Shown piece by piece: positions 1 to 11,200 of a stretch of DNA of 64,000 nucleotides. Each line of letters opens with the position of its first letter. Position 1 is the first letter of the stretch. Source of the DNA: Mortierella sp. BCC40632 (Eukaryota > Mortierellomycota > Mortierellomycetes > Mortierellales > Mortierellaceae). The stretch is taken from NCBI GenBank assembly GCA_011634665.1, contig WAEK01000006.1:267001-331000 (forward strand), given 5' to 3'. Under the pieces are notes generated by a model. It made no database searches. It was given only the letters and a program-made list of their open reading frames with translations, and had not been told where the DNA came from. Position numbers and translations under genes: made by a program.

Positions 1-108
1 GCAAGTTGTTTCTATACATTCCTATTTTATTTTTTCTTTAGATATGTTTGTATTTGTTTTTTGCTTGCTTTTTTCGTTTTTGTCTTTGTTTTTTTTATCC
101 CACATCCT

Positions 109-3100
109 TCAATCCTCTCCAACAAATACAGCATGACAAAGTCGCTCTACACAGGCTTCATAATTCGCAGGACTATGGTCTGTAAACATCGATCGAGCAA
201 ACTGTAGCTCTCCAAACCGGTCCTCAACATGCTCAAACTTTCGCATCGACACCTTGAAGGCAGACTTGGCTGCCTGAGGCTTGGGTAATGCAGTTGGTTT
301 CGAGGCGTCACCGGCAGTCATCGGATTCTTGGCTGTCGAATATCCACTAGGTGAGCTCGGCCTTCCATTTTCAAGCGTAGTCGACATTGAGCCCCATCCA
401 AACGGCGAACTAGGTCGAAGTCCATTCATTAGGGTTGAGGCTGCACCTGCTGCTGCAGAGATGGCGGCAGTAGCAGAAAAGGTTCTTGCAGGAAGTGGTG
501 CTGTAGAAGTTTGAGGAGCTGCTTCATTCATGGTCGAGAATGGGTCAACTGTGCTCGGTTCCTGGACAGATGTTGCTACCGACTCCAAAAGGTAGACAGG
601 CGATGGAGGGTACAACTTGTCAGAACCCATATCTGCACGCATGGTCTTGATCAGTGCCCATGACCAATCTTGATCCTCGGCATCTTGAAGCTGCCACCGA
701 TCATATTCCGAATAAATAGGCATACTCTGGGAACGCTTCGTGGCGGTGGGGTGTGGCGGTTTCTTTGGTAGAGGTGGTTCTGTGGTCCTCCGTAAAGGAG
801 CTGATGGATGCTCGGTTGTTCCTTTGGTCATATTTGACTTGTTGGGTGATGTAAAAGTAGTTGCATCTACCTTGGCATCAGTCGTTGTTGCTTGACTGGC
901 AGCATTGGCCTTGTTGGAAGAGACACCGATAATGAGTCGCTTGACAATATCTTCCACTACCTGACCTTCTTCATGTAGTGTCACAGCCACATTCTTAAAG
1001 TCTTGCAATAGTCCCAAGCTTAGGGTAGGCACAAGGTCGTATTGATAGACAACTGTTGTCACAAGGCCTCTGCAGTACTTGGACAAAGGCAAGGACATCA
1101 CACAAGGGGGTCCATAGGTGTAGCAATGAATGGGTCGTCCTGATGGCAATCCGGATCCTGGAGAAGTGACGAATGGAGTTGTGATCTCTGGGTATATGAG
1201 CCGAATGCGAGGCTTGCGTGATCGTGATCGGTATCCGTTGACGCCTTCCTCCTGCTGTCGTCGTTGCTTTTGTGTCCTTGTCAAAACCTCTTCTTCCTCA
1301 TCCTCTTCTTCACTCGAGTCCTCTACTTGCTCGACATGAGCCTCAAAATCTTCGCTCTTCATTGACCAAAGCACAGACAAGACAGCAGCAACACCTCCAC
1401 CCAGGGAATGACCACAGAGAACAAGGCCATAATCCGGATAGTCTTTCAGTGCCTTCCGAACCGTTTTGAACACTGTCGAGGCTTCTGTCGAAAGCAACCG
1501 TGCGGATGCATGCATGCCTGCATGAACCTTGTACCTGGTCTGGGCGCCTGTTTTTTGAGTCGGCAACACCAAGTCGTCATACTGTGCACAAAGATCTGTC
1601 AAAACATCTGACAAGCCAAGTGTTCCGCGACATGTCAACACCACACACTGTGCTTCATGATCAAAGTTGACATAGTGTACGAGCGAGTGCATTTTGGGCG
1701 CCTGGAATGAACCCCTGCCTCCTGGATCCGTGAATGAGGAGAGCAAGATCGAGTCTAGAGAGATGGATGTATGGGCCGCAAAGGCGTGGTGGTTTGGGTG
1801 GTCGCCATATGGAGAGTACACTGTATCTCCAATGGCACCAATACCAAGAATTCTCATGAAGTTGTGACCATAACTTGCTGAAGCGTATCGCATAAATCGT
1901 TGGATATTGCGGAGCAAATGGTCTCGTGGAAAGTTGGAGGGATTTGGCTCATGGGGTTCCTTGGGTGGTAATGGGGGCGGCATGGCATCGTCGTCGTCGT
2001 CGCCGTCTTTTAGTTGCACCATGGTTGAAATCGCGTGAGCGCCACGATCGGACAAGGAACTATCAGAGTCATTCTTTGGTTCATCCAGCTCTGTGATGGT
2101 GAGCTCAGGTCCAGGCCCATCAAGACTTTTGCGCTCACTTCCTTTGCCAAAGGAAGACTGCTTGGTCATCTTTGAAAAGAATGACTTTCCAAACTTACGC
2201 CCAGATAATCCATTCTTGAGCCCAAGCACTGAAGGTCCAAACTTTTCACCACCGTTGCGTTTCTTTTCTGTGGGTACATCATACGAGATAGAATTGATTT
2301 CCATCGAGGACATGGTTTCGGAAGACTTGGTGACCTCTATCCAATCCGTGTCATCCTCAGACCAATCCATTGAATCTCGGCCTCCACTAATCCGGATCTC
2401 GCGTTCCTGTGTTCGGCTAAGGATCTGGCCTTCTGACTCGTCTCCAATTTGAACCTGTTGGTTCTTCTTGAACTTTTTCGTCACAGTAGAGAACATGAGT
2501 CGCAGGTTATTGTTTGCTTGCCGACTGCTCTCAGCCTCTAGAGATTCCGAAGGCACTAGGGAGGCCGGTGTGACTCCTGCAGATGTGGAATGTCGGCTCC
2601 CTGAGAGGCTGTGGGGGTTACTAACAAGAGAGGTTGTCGCGTACTGGGTCAAGGTGGTTGCAACGGAGGCAATAGACGACACTGAGCCTCTCCTTGACCG
2701 CGTAGTAATAGCCATGGTCGAGCTCGAGCCCATTGAACTTGTAGCAGCATCAATAGTGGTGTTGAATTGATGTTGTCGCGGCTGAGGTGACAAATGCGGT
2801 TCATTCCCTGGTTGAATTGGTGGGAGCGGCTTGCCGAGCTTGGAAAGATCTGCACCAGGTCGGACAAATGTCTGGGTGGTTGTGGTCGTGAGAGTTGTGG
2901 TCGTGGTGATCCTCAGGATGTCAGCGCCAAGCACCTGCTCAATCTGTGTGGTTGTCATGTCCTGAGTCACATCGTCAGGGTCGGTGACCAGCACATTGGA
3001 AAGGTCGGTCAAAAGCTCACTCGACTCCTCATCCTCATTGTCCACGTCTAAAATGCTGCCCTGTCTAGAGTGCTTGGTCAGCTGTGTGGACTCGCTCTCT

Positions 3101-4497
3101 ATTTGATGGGCGAGCTGCTTCATTACGGTTCCTTCGTATACAAGAGTAGCGCGGACAGACTTTTGAGTTCGCAGATGGGTGGCTGCTTGGAGACAAGCAA
3201 AGACAGTGAGCGCTTTGGTGATGGACGCAAGTACCGATATCCTTCCGGTACGAGTGTTGATAAACTCCTGGTCCTCGTAGACTTCCTTTTTAACTAAGCT
3301 GACAATAGCAGCCAGTGCCCGCGATGTCTCTGTTGAACCGAAAAGGCCATCCACTACGCGTACAGACTCTTCAGCAGTCTACAGAGAGCGTTGGGGACAA
3401 AGAGAGGTGAGCCAAGGCAAGAATGTACGTTAGCTAGATGAGCCGATAACTCAGTGTAGCCCCGCAAAAAGTGAGAAGGGTAAGCAACGTATGCCCACAG
3501 CCAAATTGAGATGCACGCGGATAAAGAGCACATGTCCGCCACTACCGTGCCATGCGCCTGCTTCGTGGTTGACACACCCTTCCCTGTCCTGCTCCGAATT
3601 CTCATACTACACGTTCTCCGTTAGTGAGCACACAGGCGCCTTGCTGTTCGCTTTACAACAGAGTGGGACATGCCTCAACAGAGCTGGCTTGAATATGTTG
3701 TTTCTTTTGATTGCGTCCACCCCACAGAGGCAGAACACCTAGCATCCCGTTTCCCTGTCATATTCGGGTAGGGCGTTCATTATCATATGTCGCGGAAGGA
3801 GGCTAGTGGATTGTTGCCCCTGTGGCCGCGGCACTACCACCGCCATTTCTATTATTTTCTTTTTTCTCCCTCTCCCTCTCTCTCTCTTTGATATGCTTGA
3901 AGCGCTTGACAGCCCCTGTTTTTTTTTTTTTTTGTTTGTTTCCATTATAGCCCTGGCTCGTGTTCATGTTCATCTGCCCAGCAAAAAAAAAGAGACTAAT
4001 GGTCCACATGTGTGCTCCGAACTCCCCCTCCACAGCCACGCTTCGAGCTCAGGCACCACCAGTTCAACCGCTTTTTGGTCGGTGGATAATTAACCCAAGA
4101 AGAAACAGCTTACCCGAATCCCAGCAGACAAAGTGTTCGAGGCTAATTGGAGACCTGAGATCGCAAAGAGCTCGGCTAGTGAGAATGAGTGGTGGATAAC
4201 ATAGACACCTAAGGATGTGTACTTGTCCAACAACATTGAGAACGCATCACTAAGGAATGAAATACGAAATACGTAGGAAGGTTAGAAAAAAAAAAAAAAA
4301 AAAAAAAAAGTGCAGGGAGCGCATTCCCTCTCTCTGTGGAGCACTTCCATGAGGTCATATGCAAGGGTGCGAGGAAAGTATCCTCCGACCCCCCAATACA
4401 CAGTGTACTCCGTGGTTGATGACCCGAGTGTGCCTGCCTGTGTCCACCTCTCTCACTCAATCAATCCAAGATTGTCCATCGTGCACATCACACATCA

Positions 4498-4546
<49 letters not shown>

Positions 4547-5262
4547 CCATCGCTCCTTCGAACACAAGAAACCACCAGGCACTGTGCAACTTACTTTGGG
4601 CTAGACGACCCTTTTAGGACATTGAGAATCTTGGCTGTTGATATCGCAGCCAGGAGAGACCGTCTACTGATCCCAAGCGTTGCACTCGTCCCATGCTGTA
4701 GCGTCTCGAGCAGCGCCTGTTTTTTTTTTTTACAAAAAAAAAATGAGAAATGGAGTGTCGACGGTTAGTTGGATACATATGGACTGTTTGGCCGAGGTAT
4801 GATCATGCGATCTACATCAAGATGGGCAACCCCCTCCCCCCGCAGCACCCCAGCAGAAAAGGAGAAAGAGGAGGGAAAAGCTGTTGTATGTGGAGAAAAG
4901 AGACAACAAAAAAAAAAGGCATGACAATATTGGAGAGATGCCTGGAGAATGACTCTATGACTAGGCGAGTGCGGGGATCCAATGACACAGCCTCTGCAAG
5001 GATGGAGAGGACAAGTGGGAGCGTGTTCTGGCGCGACTCGAACACCACCGGGGTACCCGGAGAAAGAGTTGTCGCTGTTTGGTGCCATGTTTGTGGGGGG
5101 GGGCTGTGAGCGGTGTATAGAGAGCGAGAGAGAGAGAGAGTGAAAGGTGACACTTGCCTCGACAATAATAGCAGCGGTTCGAAGCGAGACCCTTGCACCA
5201 AGAGAGACAGTAGAGATCAGCGTTGCTAAGGATTGTGGGAGGAGTGGTGCCGAGACTTCCAT
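109..5262 (-). CDS. Class-3 lipase, sn1-specific diacylglycerol-lipase-like, multi-exon (5' end incomplete)
   Basis: Predicted serine hydrolase that releases fatty acid from diacylglycerol or related lipids, probably at membranes. The nucleophile elbow GHSLGGG lies near residue 780 of the joined model, inside a lipase-3 block. Long Ser/Thr/Pro-rich linkers precede and follow it. Exons by eye: 5262-5158, 4716-4595, 4249-4114 and 3378-109, giving 1210 residues in one frame. The first intron has a GC donor (GAG|GCAAGT); the others are GT-AG. The N-terminal exons encode Ala/Ser/Leu-rich helices typical of the long N-terminal region of fungal members. The ATG at 5262 follows directly on an acceptor-like CCTCAG, so another 5' exon is likely and the true start is unknown. 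The GTG at 3354 is only an in-frame codon, not a start. Confidence 0.85.
4501..4542. repeat. (GA)n microsatellite inside a lipase intron
   Basis: About 40 bp of uninterrupted GA lie in the intron between lipase exons 4716-4595 and 4249-4114. This repeat creates artificial open frames on both strands. Confidence 0.9.
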
Positions 5263-7321
5263 TACTGAGGGAGAGGAATGTCCGAGCGTGGGTGTATGTG
5301 AGAAATGACCGCGTGGTAAATGAACCCAATGTAGGATTGTGCTGAGATGGGGTTACAGGAAGAGTTTTTTTGGGGGGAGGGTGGGGGGTGGGGGATGAGG
5401 CTAGCAAAAAATAAAAAGGGCGGAGACGCGGCGATTGGGGATGGCAGTGGGACAGGCTGGTCGCGCGGAGAATGACGAAGAGTGGAGAGAAAAGAAGAGT
5501 GCTAGGATGCTGAGGAAGGAAGAAAAAGGCAGAAAGAAAGAATTTGAAAGAGAGAGAGAGAGAGAAAGAGGGAAGAAAGAAGAAAAGACAGGTCCATGCA
5601 AATGAGTTGGCCACATTGAACTTCAACCATTCAGAAAAGAGAAAGAGACCCCGCACGCACAGGCACAAAAAGTGTCTGGGCGGGAAGGGCGAAAGAGAAT
5701 AGGTGGAGTGAGTGTCTGGTCTGGGATTCGCTCCCGCAGAATAAAGTAGAGCAGAGACTCCGTCCAGCCAGACGGGCAGTGCTTTGCCCCCCTCTGGAGC
5801 CTCTCTTCTCCCTCTTTCTTTCTTTTCTCTATTGAACCCGGAACCCTGCGTCTTTGGGCCCAAGGAGGAAGAAGGATGTGAATGTCAGGGCACCAACACC
5901 TGCTCGGACATTGCTTTTCCTCTCCTGCATGATAATGTCCCCTGTCTGCTTGTCTGCTACAGAATCAGGAGGATTGACAGAGGCGTACCTTGGTCGCCTA
6001 TGTAAGCACAGGGCCGATCACGCCTGTTACCGTCTTTCAAAAAAAAAAAAAAAAAAAAAAAAGATTCCAAGTGAATGAGATTAGGAAATACTAACTCAAC
6101 ACCTACTTTTTTCATAAAGAGGCGCTAACAACCACATTGAGATCAGTCAACATCTACCTTGCTGCTTATTGATTCATTTTTTTTTTTTTTTTTTCGAAGC
6201 CCTATGCTTTTTTTTAGGACTTCCTCCTTGACAGTGTTGAAAGCGCGTTGCTAGATTCCGGAAGCATTCAGTGGTAGGCGAGGCTTTGCCTCATCTGATC
6301 GAGGCTAAAACCAAAATGCTGGAGGGCTGTGCTGTGATCCACAAAAAACACTGGGAAAATTAATGAAATAGAGATAAAGCTGAAAACGGCTTGGTGTTCC
6401 CACCTTTGCTAACGTAGTGATGGCAACCACGCAATCAACAGTCATTCCGTCTAGTCGAGAAAGAGCAGAGGCTGAACCAGGGTGGTATGGTGAACATTTA
6501 GAGTAGAGTTGGGAGAGACGCTCACCAATCTGCCTCACTCATCGGTGTGGACCCGACTTTTACAAATCGAACATATTTCTGGAGTTGACGGATGGTCCGC
6601 AGCTGTTCACGATCTTTTCAGTGACTCTGAGTGGTCATCCAACCACTTGATGCAACCCTATAAGATCTACAAAAAGTCAAGTGAGTATTCTTTGTTGGAA
6701 GTGGTTTATTAAATGAGTGTCTACTTCTGGGATTCTATCTAGGACAGAGTCCTCCTTTTTACGAGAAGATTTTCTCGGCCTTCCTATGTCTATTACTGGA
6801 GCCCTAGGCAAGGCTCACCCTAATTCTGACTGACCTCTTGCAACATCCAACAAAGCAAAGTAAAGAAAAAGATAATATTCGGCTTGAGCATACTCTTAAA
6901 GTTGAAAGAGATGCCGAGAGTGCTTTTAAGTGAATGATGGTCATGGATACGGCCTCCGCCAGTACCATAACACCTCGATCCTTCTCAAAAGTCGGATGAT
7001 GGTGCCAGAGTCAGCGACGACTTGCACCAGCGGCACAACTTTGATACCCCGATTCAAAGCAGCTGTCCCAAATTGTGATAGTCGGTACAAGTTCCATCTA
7101 CCCGTCCTCATGGTCAAGGCCTGGTAGCTTTGCTAAAAGCTGTTTCTTCATTCCCAACCAGTAACCACGATCTTGAAGTCTGAGCGACCTGGCTTCATTC
7201 CCTGTTGGATTTGAGCCCTCGAGCCCTTCTAAAACACTCTCCTGATAACTACATTAGTTCTCAGGACTCTAGTAATGTCGCGCATTCCACTTGCCGATGT
7301 TATTCAAGAGAGTCTAAAGTT

Positions 7322-7364
<43 letters not shown>

Positions 7365-7382
7365 AAAAAGAAAGAAAGAAAG

Positions 7383-7419
<37 letters not shown>

Positions 7420-7740
7420 AACGTTTGCCTATAACGTGCGAGTCCAGAAAGTGAAATCAAAATAGTAGGAGTGATAGTGACAATCCTGGTGTCCCAACTA
7501 CAGTTTAACCCCAGCCAACAAGACTGGGGGGGGGGCCCATTTGCACTTTTGGTAGCTATATCGTCTCTGGGTCGCCCTCCACCTTTTCTTTCTCCATGTT
7601 TTAGGGTAGTGTAGTTTTGGAGAACTAGTTGGCTACGTCCGCAGATCATGGAACGGGCGCGCGCCGACGAATAAAACCGAAAACACAAGGCAAGAGGAAA
7701 AAAAGAAAGCCGGAGATGAGTGTGATGGCAATGCTGGTGG
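5263..7740. other. Gene-poor stretch between lipase and transposon
   Basis: No convincing coding region was found. The stretch holds purine-rich promoter-like sequence upstream of the lipase (5263-5870), where a missing lipase 5' exon may lie. It also holds several A or T homopolymers and short frames without codon structure. A GAAA microsatellite occupies 7321-7384 and a poly-A run follows to 7418. Confidence 0.5.
7321..7418. repeat. (GAAA)n microsatellite followed by poly-A
   Basis: Tetranucleotide GAAA units, slightly interrupted, run directly into more than 30 A. It is simple sequence; the lysine-rich frame across it is not a gene. Confidence 0.9.
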
Positions 7741-7749
7741 GATGAAGAC
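7741..7749. repeat. Left 9-bp target-site duplication of the MULE
   Basis: GATGAAGAC stands immediately before the left terminal inverted repeat. It is repeated exactly at 15284-15292 just outside the right one. Nine base pairs is the usual Mutator-superfamily target duplication length. Confidence 0.85.
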
Positions 7750-7905
7750 GGACAAAGCTAAACTTCGGGACTCCCGAACGTTAGTTATCGTTCGGGACTG
7801 TCATTTTGCCACTTAAAATTCGGGACCCACAACCTCTTAAAATTCGGGATTGCGGTCGCTTAAAATTCGGGCTGCCACGTCATAAAATTCGGGATTGTAA
7901 ACTTC
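7750..7905 (+). repeat. Left terminal inverted repeat of the MULE with subterminal motifs
   Basis: The first ~120 bp match the reverse complement of 15283-15165 almost perfectly. After an outer imperfect palindrome built on TTCGGGA/TCCCGAA, the motif TTAAAATTCGGG recurs at about 22-bp spacing, with a further variant near 7880-7905. Such subterminal arrays are the usual binding platform for MULE transposases; here that is inference. Confidence 0.88.
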
Positions 7906-8084
7906 GGGAGCAATTTACATCTTTCGTGTCTACGTGTTCTTGCTTTCGTTATTTTTTTTTTTTACGCGGGTTTCCTGCGATGCTCTGGCTGTCAGTGCGA
8001 TGTTGTGCACTCCCAGGGTGATAGTGCAGGTCCCAGGTAACGATTATGGGCTCTCAAACAAAAAAAAGTAACGGACAAAACAAA

Positions 8085-8120
<36 letters not shown>

Positions 8121-8200
8121 TCATCAATCTTTTTGACCTACCACAACCACCCGCCCTGTCACATCCACCCGCCTAGCCACAACCACTTCCAAGAAAAAAG

Positions 8201-11200
8201 ATGACCGCTATCGAGATCAACGAGTCTGCCCCTGTTAGGGCTTATGACTACCAGAAGCTGTATGGCATGTCAGCAAAGATCTTCTATTCCAAGAAGTGGG
8301 CTCCTGGTCGACAGTCGTTCCAAGTGGCTCTGCTTGATTCAACCACTGTCGATCCTGCCGACGTTATGACAGACACGGCGATAAAGGATGCACCCACCAT
8401 CCCGGACAACCTCGCAGTCAACAAGGCCTACATGCTACTCGGGGAAACGCAGAACAGAGCGCACCTCAAGTTCGCTTGCTTTGGTACTGTCGATGTCGCT
8501 GGGCTTGCAGCGTTACAACGCGCCAATCATGCTCTGGACACCATCGAAGAAATGCAAGCCCTGATTGCTTGGCTCAAGAACAACCAAGAGAACCCTAGAA
8601 CTGGCAAATTTTGTCGTCAGCTTTTGGAATTAATCCCCAAAAAAAACCCAATGTCGTTCAGGTTCACTTCGTTTTACAAGCATTCCAAGAGCCTCACGAT
8701 GCACCAAGTTTCATTTTTCCGCCCAGGTGTGTGGCTCGGAGACGAGCAGATCGATACCATCCTCCCACCCTGGAAAAAAAGCACGAGGGTACAAGCAAGT
8801 CCAAGTTCCTCATTCTGCCGCTAGAACTAGTACGAGCCCATGTCGACGCTATTGAGTGCAAGAGATCTGTAACCGTTGCCTGGGAAGAAGATCGCCGCAA
8901 GGTTATGCTCGACTTGCAAGACTATGCGGATGCCAACCCGGGCTGTAGTGCCAAGGCGTTCACAGTTCTAAACACTGTTAACCATTGGGCCGTTTTCGGT
9001 TTTGACCTTGCGCTCAAGAGACTTCTTTTCGGTGATTCATTGGACCGTGGACGCCTCCGCCGTGCGCGCCCAAGCTGGCTCGATGCTGCAAGACACTTGC
9101 TTCAATCCTGCTGCATTGGAGATCGACGCATCCGCTCCGAAGAGTGGAATTTTGAACCGGTTAGATTCCCAGTCTCGCAACAAACCGATAGCAGCTCTTG
9201 CGGCATTATAGCGCTTAATGCTATTGAGCACTACGTGCAACCGTCAGTAGAGCGATGGACACAAAAAGCGAAGCGACTTCCATCGACTGAAGTACTTAAT
9301 GTACGCAACATCAGTCTACCGCCCAGTAAGTTTTTTGCTAGCAACCATTCACAAATTCATCCCCCTATGTCTGCAAAATAATAATAAAAAAAAAAAAAGT
9401 CTCCATACGCCAGATGCTGACACAAAATGGATTCTGTAGGCTACTTTCATCAAAAGTACCCCCCAGGGAAAAGTCACGCCCAAGAATAAGGACTCGGTCA
9501 CCGAGGAGTCTCATGAAAAAGAAGAACTTGTCGAGAAGAGCAAAGTTAAAGGGGAAAAATTAAACACTGGAGAAGAGGCCGCCGAAGAAGAACGCCAAGA
9601 GGTGCGTGAGGATGAACTCAGCACTTCCGAAAAGTCGCTTGAAAAGGAGGAAAGAATAGCCAAGAGTGATAAAGCAAGCGCTGTAGAGGAGACCATCGAA
9701 GAGGAACGTCAAGAGACGAATGACGATCGATCCAAATCTGACTCGGAGTATTCCGAGTCAGAACATGGCAACACAGAGACGCATGATACTCTCGCGAAGG
9801 TAAGGTTTTTTTTTTTTTTTTTTCAAAAAAAAAAAAAAAAAAAAAGAGAAAGCTCAGGGCCAATGATCGACAGGACAACAGAGCATGTTAGTCTTAGTTC
9901 AAAGCTTCTTACCTTCAACTGATCTCTTCCACAAAATAGGACGGAATAAATGGTGACGAGGAGTATCCGTGGATAAACGATCAGTTCGTTGACATTGACC
10001 ATGCTCTTAAAGTCATTGGTGAATGGGCACTCAAGCGAGGCAACATACTTCGCAAAGGGAGCTCTAAGAGGTCTTTAAATTACAGTATGTCGACTTCTGG
10101 TACTCGCTGCAGGGTGTGTGGATCAATTGCCGTGGACTAATGCAACCTCTTGCTCCCTTCTCTCCAGGGCAACTTGAATGTTCTAGGGCAGGGAAATGTG
10201 CTCCTGCGAAGGCTATCGACCCCAGAAAGCGACGCGACAGAGGATCCGAACGATGTGGTTGCAAGTTTATGATCCAGCTGGTTCACGAAGGCTCGTTCAC
10301 AGGGCCACTCTCTGTTGACAAGGTCAGGACTCACCCTGACGCCAGGCCAGAGGATGATGGCCATTGCCATCCTTCGGATCGACAAGCAAACGATCACAGC
10401 CGACAGGCACGGGCACTGAACGATGACCACAAAGATGAGATTCGGCGAAATGCAACTAACAAAGCAGGCATGGCTGCAACCATGAATGCTCTCAAAAAAG
10501 AACTTTTCCTGACAAAGTTTTCGATCGCAAAAGGGTTCAATACGTGTACAGAAATGCTTGTGATGAGATATTGGATCAGGTTCGAACTCAAGCTGGGCTC
10601 AACGAGGCTCAAGCCGTCCTTGAACTGTTACTCGCAAAGCGGCGGCAAGATGGTGCGTGGTATGTCGCATGGGATCATGATAACGAGAACCGACTAACCC
10701 GGCTCTTCTGGATGAGTCCTTCACAGAGACTATTGTACCGAAGGTATGTGTTAGCAGTGTATCAGTACCGGGTTCTCATCGAACATTCGACACCGTGCTA
10801 GAGCCATGTAAAAATTTTCGAATCGAATATTCGACGAGAAACAATTATTTCAGTACCAATAGAGCATTTTACATTTTGCAAAGACGGAATCTAATACGTT
10901 CATAATTCATCACACATACACACACTCAAGATACTACGATGTTGTTTGGAATGACAGCACCTTCAATTCAAACCGGTTCAGGTTCTACCTTAACGCTACC
11001 GTCGTCGTTGACTGTGATGGCAAAACCCGCCTAACAGCTGTTGCTTTAATCCAGCAAGAAACGACTGAGAGCTATACTTGGATCCTCGAACACCTCATTA
11101 TTGCAGGCAACAACCAACGCCCAACGGTTATCATGGTCGACGAAGCTAGAGCTATGGAAGCCGCCATTTTGTCAGAGTTGCCCGATACTACTCTCATCAA

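Noticed and set aside
4310..4768. Plus-strand open frame through the GA repeat
   Set aside because: Lies over a minus-strand lipase exon and introns; its length comes from the microsatellite.
4961..5863. 300-codon minus-strand frame upstream of the lipase
   Set aside because: Low-complexity Ser/Leu/Phe sequence from CT-rich DNA; the lipase exon at 5262-5158 uses a different frame.
7205..7465. Lys-rich open frame
   Set aside because: Translation of the GAAA microsatellite and poly-A.
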